The notes under the pieces are model-generated. The model was not told where the DNA came from and did no database searches. It worked only from the letters and a program-made list of their open reading frames with translations. A stretch of DNA of 64,000 nucleotides from positions 111,664 to 175,663 of the forward strand of contig NZ_AOIL01000009.1 in assembly GCF_000337595.1 (NCBI RefSeq), in the 5' to 3' direction. The position numbers and the translations under genes are program-made. Position 1 is the stretch's first letter. The number at the start of each line of letters is the position of its first letter. This stretch comes from Natrialba taiwanensis DSM 12281 (lineage in GTDB: Archaea; Halobacteriota; Halobacteria; Halobacteriales; Natrialbaceae). Below, piece after piece: positions 53,915 to 62,229 of the stretch.

Positions 53915-55228
53915 TTATTCGTTACCGGAGACAGCCTCGAGTAGCCCGTCCGCCGCCGCCTCAGCGTCGTACGGACCAGAGAAGTTGTTTCCGATCGCAC
54001 TCTTACAGTCGTTCATCGCCTCCGGTTCGACGGCGAGTCCGTGCGCAATCGTCGGCGGGTACGCTTCGGAGTCAGTCAGATCCTCGTAGTTCATCGCCAG
54101 GAAGTCCGACAACTCCGAGGGGTCGATATCCGTCCGCAGCGGGACCGACCCCTTGAGATTATTAAACGCGATCTGTGCCTCCTTCGTCCCGACGAACTTC
54201 TGCCAGGCAATCGTCTGTTCCCGACTCGGATTTTCGGCCGGCGCGACGAACGCGTCAACGTGATAGAAGTAAATCCCCTCGGTCCCCGGGAACGGCACCC
54301 AGTCCCACTCCTCGCCGTAGTTGAACTCGTCGTCGGAGCGGAACATGCCATAGAGCCAGTTGCCGCCGTGGATACACGCGGCTTCGCTCGGATCCTCCTC
54401 GTCGCCGATGATCTTCTGTGCCGCCGTCGTGTAGCCGATCGAAGACGCATCAGTGTTGATGTAGTTCTCCTGGATCTCCTGAAGCGTTTCTAACGCTTCG
54501 ATCATCGCATCCTTGTCTCCGTCGCCGTCAATAAAGTTCGTGTACGCATCGACGCCACTCTGACTCGTCAGAATTTGCGCCCACGTCTGGAGTCCGAGGA
54601 ACGGCGCGCGCATTCCGTGTGCGAAGGGAATGTAGTCGGTCTCCGAATCGATCGTTTCGAGCGCATCGAGAAAGTCCGGAACGCTGTTGAGGCTCTCGGC
54701 ATCGACACCGGCCTCATCGAACGCAGCCGTATTGTAGAAGAGATTGTTCATCCGGTGGGATCCGATCGGAACCGCCGGCATCTTGTCGTTAAACGTGCAG
54801 ATGTCAACAACCCGATCCTGCATGGTCTCTTTGTATCCTTCAGCCTCCCAGACGTCCGATTCGAGGTCCATCAGGCTCCCGCTGTATCGCTCGAGGTTGT
54901 TCCCCGGCCAGTTGGCGAACGAACTCATCGGGTTCGAGTTCACCAATCGTTGCAGAATCTTCGTGTTCAACTCGACGTTCCCGTCGCCGCCGACCGGCTG
55001 GAAGTTCGTCTCGACGTCCGAATGTGCCTCCTCGAACGCGCTGGTAAGCGCGTCGACGGCGTCCGCGCCGTCCCCCCCGGTCCAGCCGTGAAGCACCTCG
55101 AGTTCACCGGAATCGCTCCCACTCCCACCGCCGACGCAGCCGGCGATACCGAGTGTCGCGCTCGCAGCGGCCCCGGCGAGATAGGCTCGTCGCTTCATAC
55201 CGGCATCCCGCTTGGCATTGGTAACCAT
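53915..55228 (-). CDS. xacG: sugar ABC transporter substrate-binding lipoprotein (XacG)
   Basis: Binds xylose/arabinose outside the cell. The start at 55228 (MVTNAKRDAGMKRR) is placed by TATA spacing (29 bp); a shorter start, ATG 55198, would still keep the Tat signal. KRRAYLAGAAASATLGIAGC supplies the twin arginines (13-14) and lipobox Cys31, followed by a GGGSGSDSG tether. SBP family 1 features follow: LHGWTGGDGADAVDALTSAFEE, FIDGDGDKDAMIEALE and EWDWVPFPGTEGI. Of 437 residues. First gene of the xacGHIJK operon. Confidence 0.92.
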   Translation of the reverse strand: MVTNAKRDAGMKRRAYLAGAAASATLGIAGCVGGGSGSDSGELEVLHGWTGGDGADAVDALTSAFEEAHSDVETNFQPVGGDGNVELNTKILQRLVNSNPMSSFANWPGNNLERYSGSLMDLESDVWEAEGYKETMQDRVVDICTFNDKMPAVPIGSHRMNNLFYNTAAFDEAGVDAESLNSVPDFLDALETIDSETDYIPFAHGMRAPFLGLQTWAQILTSQSGVDAYTNFIDGDGDKDAMIEALETLQEIQENYINTDASSIGYTTAAQKIIGDEEDPSEAACIHGGNWLYGMFRSDDEFNYGEEWDWVPFPGTEGIYFYHVDAFVAPAENPSREQTIAWQKFVGTKEAQIAFNNLKGSVPLRTDIDPSELSDFLAMNYEDLTDSEAYPPTIAHGLAVEPEAMNDCKSAIGNNFSGPYDAEAAADGLLEAVSGNE

Positions 55229-55571
55229 ACTACCTGATGAATAATAGTACACAATTATAAAACTGACGGTAGGGGTTAGAGATCAAATACGAACGGCCGT
55301 CAGTCGAAGTGGCGTCGAGGATCGGGATATGGATGTCAGCGTACGTGCGGGCGCATCGAAGAAGGGGTTCGGAGTGGGAGAGTTCCGAGGAACGCGGGAC
55401 GGAGACTCTCGAAACCGGTCTGTGGTTCGGTCGAGAGACTACCGACGGAACTGCCCGTGCTATGGGTCGATCAGCCTAGTCGGGCCGTATCAGGCGCGCC
55501 GGAGTCGGGTCTGCATCGGAACGGAGCCGGATCGGGAACGCGCGGGATACCGCTCTCGAGTCGCAAGGCCG
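55229..55571. other. intergenic region, xacG promoter
   Basis: Holds the xacG TATA at its left end. The remaining 300 bp up to the xacD stop codon are GC-rich; frames there have no recognisable product and I see no repeat. Confidence 0.45.
55253..55262 (-). promoter_or_regulatory. TATA box of the xacGHIJK operon
   Basis: Minus-strand TTTTATAATT, centred 29 bp before the ATG at 55228, in a clearly AT-rich block (55229-55265). Confidence 0.6.
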
Positions 55572-56801
55572 TCAGGCCTCGTCGAACAGCGTCTCGCCCT
55601 CCGCCAGGTGATCGGAGACGGCGTCGAGGTCGAGCGTCACGCCGAGTCCCGGTTTTTCGGGCACCTCGGCGTAGCCCTCGTGGATGATGTCCTCCTCGAC
55701 GAGGTCGCTCCACCAGCCGAGTTCGTAGGAATGGTACTCGACGGCAAGCGCGTTCGGGATGGCGGCACCGACGTGAATACTTGCCATCGTGCCGATCGGC
55801 GAGGAGACGTTGTGCATCGCGACCGGGATATAGTAGAGGTCCGCCAGATCCGCGATCTTCCGCGACTGGCGCATCCCGCCGACGCGGGGAACGTCGGGGG
55901 CGATGATGTCGACGGCTTGCTCCTGGAGGAGTCGGCGATTGCCGTGATCGCGGTAGACGTTCTCGCCGGCGGTGATCGGCGTCGTCGTCCGCTGGGTGAC
56001 CTCGCGCTGTACGTCGTGGTTCTCCGGCGGAACCGGGTCTTCGAGCCACCAGACGTCGTACTCCTCGAGTCGTTCGGCCAGGCGGTGTGCGCTTCCGGTG
56101 CTGAACGACCAGTGACAATCGAACGCGGCGTCGGCGCGGTCGCCCACCCGCTCGGTGACTTTCTCGACGATTTCCGCCTTGTGCTCGATCTCCGGGCCGC
56201 GGAGATGGCGGTTCGCGCGGTCTTTCTCGTGACCGCTTGGCACGTCGAGGTCGAACTTCAGTGCGTCGTAGCCCAGTTCCTCGACGACGCGCTCGGCTTC
56301 GTCGGCGCAGGCATCGGGATCTGCCTCGTCTTCGGTGTGGCAGTCGCAGTAGATCCGCATTTCGTCGCGGTACTTGCCGCCGAGTAACTGGTAGGCTGGC
56401 ACCTCAAGGATCTTTCCGGCAACGTCGTGCAAGGCGAGTTCGATTCCGGAGATGGCCGAGATCGCTTTCCCGGAGATCGATCCCTCTCCGGAAAGCTTCT
56501 GGACCAGGTGCTCGTAGAGCCGGTCGATATCGAGCGGGTTCTCCCCCTCGATGAACGGGGCGACGCGCTCGATGATTTCCTGTTCGCCGGCTCCCCAGTA
56601 GGATTCGCCGTTCCCGACGAGTCCGGCGTCGGTGTAGACGCGGACCAGCGTCCAGGGGTAGTTCCCCTCGACGACCGTCGTCTGGACGTCGGTGATCTCG
56701 ACATCGCGCGGCCCGCGGGAGGCGGAAAGCCCCATCGTCTCCGCGGAGAGGTCGCGCATCGTATACTCTGCGTTCGGGTCTGACAGCTGTCTGTAGTCCA
56801 T
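55572..56801 (-). CDS. xacD: xylonate/arabinonate dehydratase (XacD), enolase superfamily
   Basis: Dehydrates D-xylonate (and L-arabinonate) to the 2-keto-3-deoxypentonate used by XacE. The 409-residue protein starts at 56801 (MDYRQLSDPNAEYT), 30 bp after a TATA box. Mandelate-racemase-type active site: KxD base Lys182 in LKFDLD, metal ligands Asp228 (FDCHW), Glu254 (WWLEDPVPPEN) and Glu280 (ITAGEN), and the His330 of VAMHNVSSP. N-terminal capping domain residues about 35-150. It is separately transcribed between xacG and the alcohol dehydrogenase gene on the same strand. Confidence 0.92.
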   Translation of the reverse strand: MDYRQLSDPNAEYTMRDLSAETMGLSASRGPRDVEITDVQTTVVEGNYPWTLVRVYTDAGLVGNGESYWGAGEQEIIERVAPFIEGENPLDIDRLYEHLVQKLSGEGSISGKAISAISGIELALHDVAGKILEVPAYQLLGGKYRDEMRIYCDCHTEDEADPDACADEAERVVEELGYDALKFDLDVPSGHEKDRANRHLRGPEIEHKAEIVEKVTERVGDRADAAFDCHWSFSTGSAHRLAERLEEYDVWWLEDPVPPENHDVQREVTQRTTTPITAGENVYRDHGNRRLLQEQAVDIIAPDVPRVGGMRQSRKIADLADLYYIPVAMHNVSSPIGTMASIHVGAAIPNALAVEYHSYELGWWSDLVEEDIIHEGYAEVPEKPGLGVTLDLDAVSDHLAEGETLFDEA

Positions 56802-56826
56802 CGACGTTCGTGGATTACGACAGCCG

Positions 56827-56836
56827 CTACTAAAAC
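56827..56836 (-). promoter_or_regulatory. TATA box of xacD
   Basis: Minus-strand GTTTTAGTAG centred 30 bp before the start at 56801, which supports that start over the much longer upstream frame. Confidence 0.5.
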
Positions 56837-56941
56837 TTCCGTCTGTCCACCGAGATAATCGGCGGGGCGCTATGGCTGGTGACCGGGCGAGAGCGGCGGG
56901 ACAACGACAACGGCGAAAAGACGGGTACGGAGAGTCCGCAA

Positions 56942-57985
56942 TCAATCCCGCAGCACCGACGCGTCGAAGACGGGTTTGCAGGTCCCGCCGTCGACGAACG
57001 TTTCGAACGCCTCGTCGGCTTCGAGCAGGCTGAACCGATCGTCGAGGAAGGTCGCGTGGTCGACGTCGCCGGACGCGATCAGCCGGAGCGACCGCTCGAA
57101 GTCCTCGTACATCGACGCATACGAGCACTGCAGGTCGATCTCCGCGCGGACGAGCGGCGAGTACGGCATCGTCGTCTCGCCGGTCTGGCCGACGAGGACG
57201 ATCTGCCCGCCCTTGCGGACTTCGTCGACCGCCATCGGTAATCCAGACGGGTGGCCGGTCGTATCGAAGACCACGTCGTAGCCGACGCCGTCAGTGAGTT
57301 CGTCTCGGCGCGCGTCGAGATCGTCGGCCTCGATGTTGATCGTCTCGAAGCCGAGTTCCTCGGCCAGTGGGAGGCGATACTCGGCGTCTTGGCCGACGCC
57401 GGCGAGGACGACCTCGCCGCCCTGAGCCCGCGCGATCTGGGCCGTGAGCTGCCCGATCGGACCCGGTCCAGCGACCATAACGCGGTCGCCGGGGCTCACG
57501 CGGGAGTTCTCGATGACCGCACGCGCGCCGATGCTCGTCGGTTCGACGAGCGCGGCGTGTTTCGGTTCGACGTCGTCAGGGACGGGATGGAGCGCCGTCT
57601 CGGGAACGGAAACGTAGCCCGCGTACGCGCCGTCGTGGTCGACGCCCGTGATAACCGCGTTTTGGCAGACGTTCTCCTCGCCGATCTTACACTGGTAACA
57701 CTCGCCGCAGCCCCGAATCGGGCGCTCGACGACCCGATCGCCGACCGCAAAGTTCGTCACGTCGTCGCCGGTCTCGATAATCCGACCGGTGTACTCGTGT
57801 CCGATGACGGTCGGGAGCTCCATCCGTTCGAACGCCGACTCGAACTCGTAGATCCCTGCGTCGCTTCCGCACAGACCCGCATAGTCGACTTCGATCAGTG
57901 CTTCGTCCGGTCCGGGTGAAGGGCGTTCGAGATCAACGAGTTCCATCGCTCCCTGCTGTCGGCTGGTTTTGGCTAGTCCACGCAT
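56942..57985 (-). CDS. zinc-dependent alcohol/sugar dehydrogenase (MDR family)
   Basis: Medium-chain NAD(P)-dependent dehydrogenase of 347 residues (start 57985, MRGLAKTSRQQGAM; ATG 58003 also possible). Catalytic zinc ligands Cys39 and His63-Glu64 (GLCGSD, IGHEYTG); structural zinc cysteines 93, 96, 99 and 107 in GCGECYQCKIGEENVC; Rossmann motif GPGPIGQL. It resembles threonine/sorbitol dehydrogenases. In a pentose cluster without a recognised arabinose dehydrogenase it may oxidise L-arabinose, a pentitol or a uronate; substrate unknown. Candidate operators lie about 170-200 bp upstream. Confidence 0.87.
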   Translation of the reverse strand: MRGLAKTSRQQGAMELVDLERPSPGPDEALIEVDYAGLCGSDAGIYEFESAFERMELPTVIGHEYTGRIIETGDDVTNFAVGDRVVERPIRGCGECYQCKIGEENVCQNAVITGVDHDGAYAGYVSVPETALHPVPDDVEPKHAALVEPTSIGARAVIENSRVSPGDRVMVAGPGPIGQLTAQIARAQGGEVVLAGVGQDAEYRLPLAEELGFETINIEADDLDARRDELTDGVGYDVVFDTTGHPSGLPMAVDEVRKGGQIVLVGQTGETTMPYSPLVRAEIDLQCSYASMYEDFERSLRLIASGDVDHATFLDDRFSLLEADEAFETFVDGGTCKPVFDASVLRD

Positions 57986-58008
57986 AGTTGCCAGTACGTT
58001 CATCGGGC

Positions 58009-58018
58009 GTTATAGTTC
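58009..58018 (-). promoter_or_regulatory. TATA box of adh
   Basis: Minus-strand GAACTATAAC centred 28 bp before the ATG at 57985, favouring that start over 58003. Confidence 0.5.
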
Positions 58019-58155
58019 TGTGGGATTGCGCGATTCGGATGCGACTCGCCGCCGGGCGTTGCCGTCTCACTCACGACGGCTCGGAGCTGGCCCGGAAAGT
58101 CAGGTCGGAAACGAAAACCGAAGCGACGCACGGCGACATCTGCGTTCATTCTCCG

Positions 58156-58188
58156 AAAACAAGATTCTATATGAAAGAACAAAGCTAG
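58156..58188. promoter_or_regulatory. degenerate paired AGAA-N5-TTCT operator upstream of adh
   Basis: Two half-matching dyads with centres at 58162 (AAAA-N5-TTCT) and 58182 (AGAA-N5-CTAG), again 20 bp apart. The central 15 bases TTCTATATGAAAGAA differ from the site at 30828-30842 at only one position. Confidence 0.5.
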
Positions 58189-58453
58189 CTGAATGAAGAA
58201 CGGTGGTCCGTCCTTATGCGGGGCTGGAACTCGGGATCCGCAGCGAGTTCATCCCGAATAGAGTGGAGAGATTACAACAGTACGCTCGTAATCTATAGCG
58301 GCCGGACGAGACGGCAACATCGACTCTGGAGCACGGGCGCTGCAACTGAAACGCGACACTATCGGGTCGAGACTCGGTATCTCGGGTGAACCGCCCCGCG
58401 GAACGAGCGAGTGACTGGTCGCGGCCGAGTTCAATACGTCGTCTCACTCTGCA

Positions 58454-58477
58454 TTCTGCTTTAGAGAACTCTATTCT
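58454..58477. promoter_or_regulatory. paired AGAA-N5-TTCT operator upstream of GH43
   Basis: A perfect AGAA-N5-TTCT at 58465-58477 (centre 58471) plus a TTCT half-site at 58454-58457 whose dyad centre would be 58451, 20 bp away. Its reverse complement shares the 15-mer ACAGAATAGAGTTCT with 30817-30831. Confidence 0.55.
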
Positions 58478-58644
58478 GTTATACCGAAACTCGTTCGGTA
58501 TACGTCGCCGCGCAGCGCGCGATCGTGCACCGGCCGATGGCGAACGAACGCAACTGAACTCGACCGAGCGCGAGCCGGCACCGCTGATGGCGATAGTGGC
58601 GTCGTTCGTCGGATCGATTACGGATGCAAAACCGACTGACACAC

Positions 58645-58654
58645 ATATTTATAT
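58645..58654 (+). promoter_or_regulatory. TATA box of GH43 gene
   Basis: ATATTTATAT centred 31 bp before the ATG at 58680, which fits a leaderless mRNA starting at that codon. Confidence 0.55.
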
Positions 58655-58679
58655 GAATAGTTGGAATAATGAGGGCCGC

Positions 58680-59768
58680 ATGGTGCTTAATAGCAATAGC
58701 CACAAGCGGCGCAACGTTCTCGCGGCAATCGGTGCAGGAGCAGTCGGCGCACTCGGATATCCGGGCGGAGGAACGCATACAGCGAGGGCTGACAACGACG
58801 GGGATCACTATCACAACCCGGTCTATGCTGATCGCGTGTTTCCTGACCCGACCGTGGTCCGCGTCGATGATATGTACTACGCGTACGCATCGAACATGGA
58901 GAAAGACGACGAGGATCAGGAGGAGATGGTTCCGATCGTGAAATCGCCGAATCTCCACGACTGGACGTACGTCGGGGAAGCCTTCGAGAGTTATCCGGAC
59001 TGGCGCGACGACGATGCGTCGCTGTGGGCACCCGACATCAACTACTACAACGACACGTATCACCTGTACTACTCCTACTCGACGTGGGGAAGTAGCGATA
59101 ACCCGGGAATCGGCCTGGCGACCGCGGACACACCGGAGGGTCCGTTCACCGATCAGGGACCGGTGTTCCGGGAGGACGAGTTGTCGATGACGAACGCCAT
59201 CGACTCGGACTTTTTCGTCGTCGACGGAACGCCGTACATGGTTTGGGGAAGTTTCTACGGAATCTACGGCGTCGAGTTGACGCCGGACGGAACGGATTAC
59301 GTGAACGGGACGACGGTCCACCTCGCGGGCGATAATCGCGAGGCGGCGAAGATCGTCGAAGCGAACGGCTACTACTACCTGTTTTACTCGACCGGCTACT
59401 GCTGTGAGGGCTACGACAGCACCTACGAGATCGAGGTCGGCCGATCGGCGAACGCCCTCGGGCCGTACACCAACCAGAACGGCACCGACCTGCGAAATCT
59501 GAACGATCACAACAGCGGAGTGGCCATCGTAAGCGGCAACAGTCGGTTCCCGGGAACCGGCCACAACACGGCGATCCGCGACGATACCGACGGCCTGTGG
59601 CTCCTGTACCACGCCTACGATCGACGGGAACCGGAGTACGTCGACGGGACGTGGAACCGGATCATGCTAGCCGATCGAATCAGGTGGGACGACGACGGCT
59701 GGCCGGTACTCGGGTGTGACGGAACGCCGACCGCCCAGCACCCGCGATCTCGACCCCCCGTTCGTTGA
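58680..59768 (+). CDS. Tat-exported glycoside hydrolase family 43 (arabinanase-like)
   Basis: Secreted five-bladed beta-propeller glycosidase acting on arabinan or arabinoxylan. From ATG 58680, 362 residues: a twin-arginine signal (SHKRRNVLAAIGAGAVGALG) then the propeller. The GH43 triad is visible: base Asp56 in FPDPTVVRVDD, pKa-modulating Asp175 in NAIDSDFFVVDGTP and acid Glu227 in KIVEANGYYYLFYS. The region WAPDINYYNDTYHLYYS and a later FPGTGHNTAI with YHAYDRRE are typical of the endo-1,5-alpha-arabinanase-like branch. No lipobox, so probably fully released. Divergent from the alcohol dehydrogenase gene. Confidence 0.93.
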   Translation: MVLNSNSHKRRNVLAAIGAGAVGALGYPGGGTHTARADNDGDHYHNPVYADRVFPDPTVVRVDDMYYAYASNMEKDDEDQEEMVPIVKSPNLHDWTYVGEAFESYPDWRDDDASLWAPDINYYNDTYHLYYSYSTWGSSDNPGIGLATADTPEGPFTDQGPVFREDELSMTNAIDSDFFVVDGTPYMVWGSFYGIYGVELTPDGTDYVNGTTVHLAGDNREAAKIVEANGYYYLFYSTGYCCEGYDSTYEIEVGRSANALGPYTNQNGTDLRNLNDHNSGVAIVSGNSRFPGTGHNTAIRDDTDGLWLLYHAYDRREPEYVDGTWNRIMLADRIRWDDDGWPVLGCDGTPTAQHPRSRPPVR

Positions 59769-60303
59769 TCGGGACAAGTCATGACCACCGGATTTCACGC
59801 TAGTAACAACTGAAACTATTTACAGACTGATCGCATCGCCATCGTGCGATCAGGTGTGTACTGACTTGCAGTGACTACCATAGCATACTGCTTGCTAGCC
59901 GAGAAGACGATACACTTCAGGACGAGTTCACGAACGCCGAACTCGGCTTCGATTCGGTAAGAAAGATGAACTCGCAGTGAGGGCCCATCGACTGGTTCAC
60001 CACCAGTGGAAAAGTACAGTATGTACAAGTCCTCTGGAGAGAGAAGAGTTGTGAATATAGAGCGCTGATATCGGCTACTATGCGGTGAAAAACCATTTAA
60101 GGGAATGATTCTGCGTTTTGTATCGGGGATCTCCTAGACGATGTGAGAAAAATAAAACCAGACATAATTCCCCAAATCATCCCGGTAAAGGAGCTATCTT
60201 CCGGATATCCCATCAATCCAATAGCCATGCTAATTTCACACCACCATCATCGGTATTGAAAGTATTTTACAATAGTGTTCCCTCTCGGGAGCACCGATTC
60301 TGA
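59769..60303. other. AT-richer intergenic region without recognised gene
   Basis: A 535-bp stretch between GH43 and the tnpB remnant. Short frames of about 45-70 codons occur on both strands (for example minus 59816-60028, plus about 59829-59976) but none shows family motifs. The part 60080-60290 is AT-rich. It may be a decayed insertion site. Confidence 0.4.
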
Positions 60304-60597
60304 GGGTGGGCGAATCCAGCGTCGCCGATCATGGAGAACAGAACTCTCCAAGCGACTGCGAAAATCATCGTTGCGTCTCGAACGCCTGTGGAGACTGCGC
60401 TCCCTACAGGAACCACGTCGGTTCCTGCAAAGCGCGTTCGCCGGATGTCGTCTGGTGGGCTATCAGACGCAATCAGACAACGTCGTGGAAGCAAGAAGCC
60501 GGCTGCTCACCGGCGGTTTTGCCGCCGTTCGCGTGGTCCGTGAGACGAAGATCTCACGCTACCCTCAAGGAGCGAGCACGAGCGAGAGGATGGGAGG
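60304..60597 (+). pseudogene. 3' remnant of an IS200/IS605-type tnpB with right-end hairpins
   Basis: A plus-strand frame contains ENRTLQATAKIIVASRTPVE, then TALPTGT..VPAKRV, a tail that from memory is typical of haloarchaeal IS1341-type TnpB C-termini; the frame is broken after AKRV, and a later frame resumes with NVVEARS. Downstream are hairpins: CGGCGG-TTTTG-CCGCCG (60511-60527) and CGTGAG-N8-CTCACG (60539-60558), and a CTACCCTCAAGGAGCGAG block (60558-60575) like the usual element end. Nothing of the catalytic part remains. The remnant ends at the uppP stop codon. Confidence 0.55.
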
Positions 60598-61419
60598 TCA
60601 CACGAGTATCGAAACGGCACCGCCACCGACGATAGCGAGTCCACCCAATCCGAAGCAGACGGTCGAAAAGGAGATGCGATCGACGACGCGAACGAGCGCA
60701 TCGATCATGGCGTATCCGACGACCGCGCTGACGAGGAGCGCTGTCGCCGCTGCGCCAGGACTGATTCCCGGGAGACCACCGGCACCGACAACGGTGAGTG
60801 CTGCCCCGCCGAGACTGGCCGGAATCGAAAGGAGAAAGGAAAGCCGAAACGCGTCCGGGGGGTTGTAGCGTCGAAACAGAAGGGCACTGGTCGTCACCCC
60901 AGAGCGGGAAATTCCGGGAAGGATAGCAACACCCTGAACGGCACCGACCAGCAGCGAGTCACGTAGTGTCGGGGTCTCGCGAACTCCCATTGAGACGGAC
61001 TCCGAAGTGTACTGGATACCCCCCGTAAGGAGGAGAAGGACACCGATGATTGTAATGAAGGCACCGCCGGTAAGTTGGCCCGCGAGATCAACGGCAAAGA
61101 GATAAAGCGGGATTCCGACGATGCCAGTCATCAGGCATGCAATACCGAGATAGGACGTAATCGCATTGTCCCCGTGGTAGGCGGCGTCGGGACGCCAACC
61201 CGAGAGTGAGTGGAACGCCGTTTCGAGATCGTCACGATAATAACTGGCTGCAGAAACCGTCGTCCCGAGCTGGAAGAAGAGTGCGAGTTGGAGCGCCGTA
61301 TCTGGATCAACGTCCATCAGCGTCAGAACCAACGCCAGATTCCCCTGGCTCGAAACGGGGAGCCACTCGACGATTCCCTGCACGATACCGGCAACGATGG
61401 CGACAATGAATTCCCTCAT
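60598..61419 (-). CDS. uppP: undecaprenyl-diphosphatase family protein (UppP/BacA)
   Basis: Integral-membrane polyprenyl-diphosphate phosphatase that recycles the lipid carrier (in archaea probably dolichyl/polyprenyl) used for glycan export. Of 273 residues with about eight hydrophobic segments. Both BacA motifs are present: GIVQGIVEWLPVSSQGN (residues 11-27) and LPGISRSGVTTSALLFRR near residue 165, which carry the catalytic Glu/Ser/Arg. Divergent from a uspA gene 206 bp away. Confidence 0.93.
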   Translation of the reverse strand: MREFIVAIVAGIVQGIVEWLPVSSQGNLALVLTLMDVDPDTALQLALFFQLGTTVSAASYYRDDLETAFHSLSGWRPDAAYHGDNAITSYLGIACLMTGIVGIPLYLFAVDLAGQLTGGAFITIIGVLLLLTGGIQYTSESVSMGVRETPTLRDSLLVGAVQGVAILPGISRSGVTTSALLFRRYNPPDAFRLSFLLSIPASLGGAALTVVGAGGLPGISPGAAATALLVSAVVGYAMIDALVRVVDRISFSTVCFGLGGLAIVGGGAVSILV

Positions 61420-61625
61420 GCTGATCGAGTTCTGAAAGCGTCCGACTGTCCGGCTTGTTCTCGTGCGGATCTATGAGAACAGTGCTATTAGTGGTGCCGA
61501 TCCGGACTATCGGTATCGGGAGAGCAGTATCGATACGCCATCCAACTCCGACCGACGATAGAGCTACTCGAAATAGAGTAAATATATGAAAAGGCATTTG
61601 CATCCACTGTCCTTTGGCTAGGTAA

Positions 61626-62093
61626 ATGGGTGCAGCGTCGATGAATCCGACCCTCGATACTATCGTTCTTGGAGTTGGTGAAGCCGATAGTTCCAGAAGC
61701 GAGACGCTCGTTGACGCCGTCGAAGAACTGGCGCGTCCGACCGATGCCCGCGTCATCTTTGTTCATATTTTCGATATGAAGTCCTACAAGGAGACGGTCG
61801 AACACGTACTCGATCATGAGACAGGTCGTGTCGATCCGAACGAATTGGCCGACCAAATGTCCGTGGTTCGTGATATGAGAGACCAACTGTCGGACGAAAT
61901 TCAGCATGAGACCCGGGCTGCAACGCGGAAGAAGGGCGACGGGATCGTCGCGATCGCCGAAGACGTCGACGCCGACCGCGTCGTTGTCGGCGGACACCGA
62001 CGGTCGCCGTCCAGCAAGGCTATCCTCGGAAGTACGGTCCAGACGGTCCTGCTGAACGCGCCATGTCCCGTTACGTTCGTCCGTGACACCTGA
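61626..62093 (+). CDS. universal stress protein (UspA family)
   Basis: A 155-residue Usp domain: N-terminal TIVLGVGEADSSRSETLVDA and C-terminal ATP-type motif VVGGHRRSPSSKAILGSTVQTVLL. The start is ATG 61626 or the in-frame ATG 61641 (MNPTLDTIVLG), with a TATA-like TAAATATATG at 61578-61587. Divergent from uppP; target unknown. Confidence 0.88.
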   Translation: MGAASMNPTLDTIVLGVGEADSSRSETLVDAVEELARPTDARVIFVHIFDMKSYKETVEHVLDHETGRVDPNELADQMSVVRDMRDQLSDEIQHETRAATRKKGDGIVAIAEDVDADRVVVGGHRRSPSSKAILGSTVQTVLLNAPCPVTFVRDT

Positions 62094-62229
62094 GCTCTCG
62101 AGCGAACTGAACTCGTCGGTCGCGACGGTCTCCGGAGGCGATCCGTAACCGAGTTCAGTTCGGGTCGGCCCGTTACCTGAGTCCACCATAATCACTATAG
62201 TATATAGATGGAGACTATTCGCGTAAGCC

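Larger units (their letters stand above)
57986..58679. other. 694-bp divergent regulatory region adh / GH43
   Basis: Contains the adh TATA (58009-58018, minus), paired AGAA/TTCT sites at 58156-58188 and 58454-58477, a TATA-like GTTATACC at 58479-58486, and the GH43 TATA at 58645-58654. Plus-strand frames upstream of 58680 are basic and Arg/Ser-rich, so I place the GH43 start at 58680. The rest shows no gene. Confidence 0.55.

Noticed and set aside
58386-58679. Longer GH43 start at 58386
   Set aside because: The added residues are basic, run across the operator-like site and TATA box, and would place the Tat signal internally.
59816-60028. 70-codon minus-strand frame after GH43
   Set aside because: No motif, no promoter and mixed composition; probably chance in an AT-richer gap.
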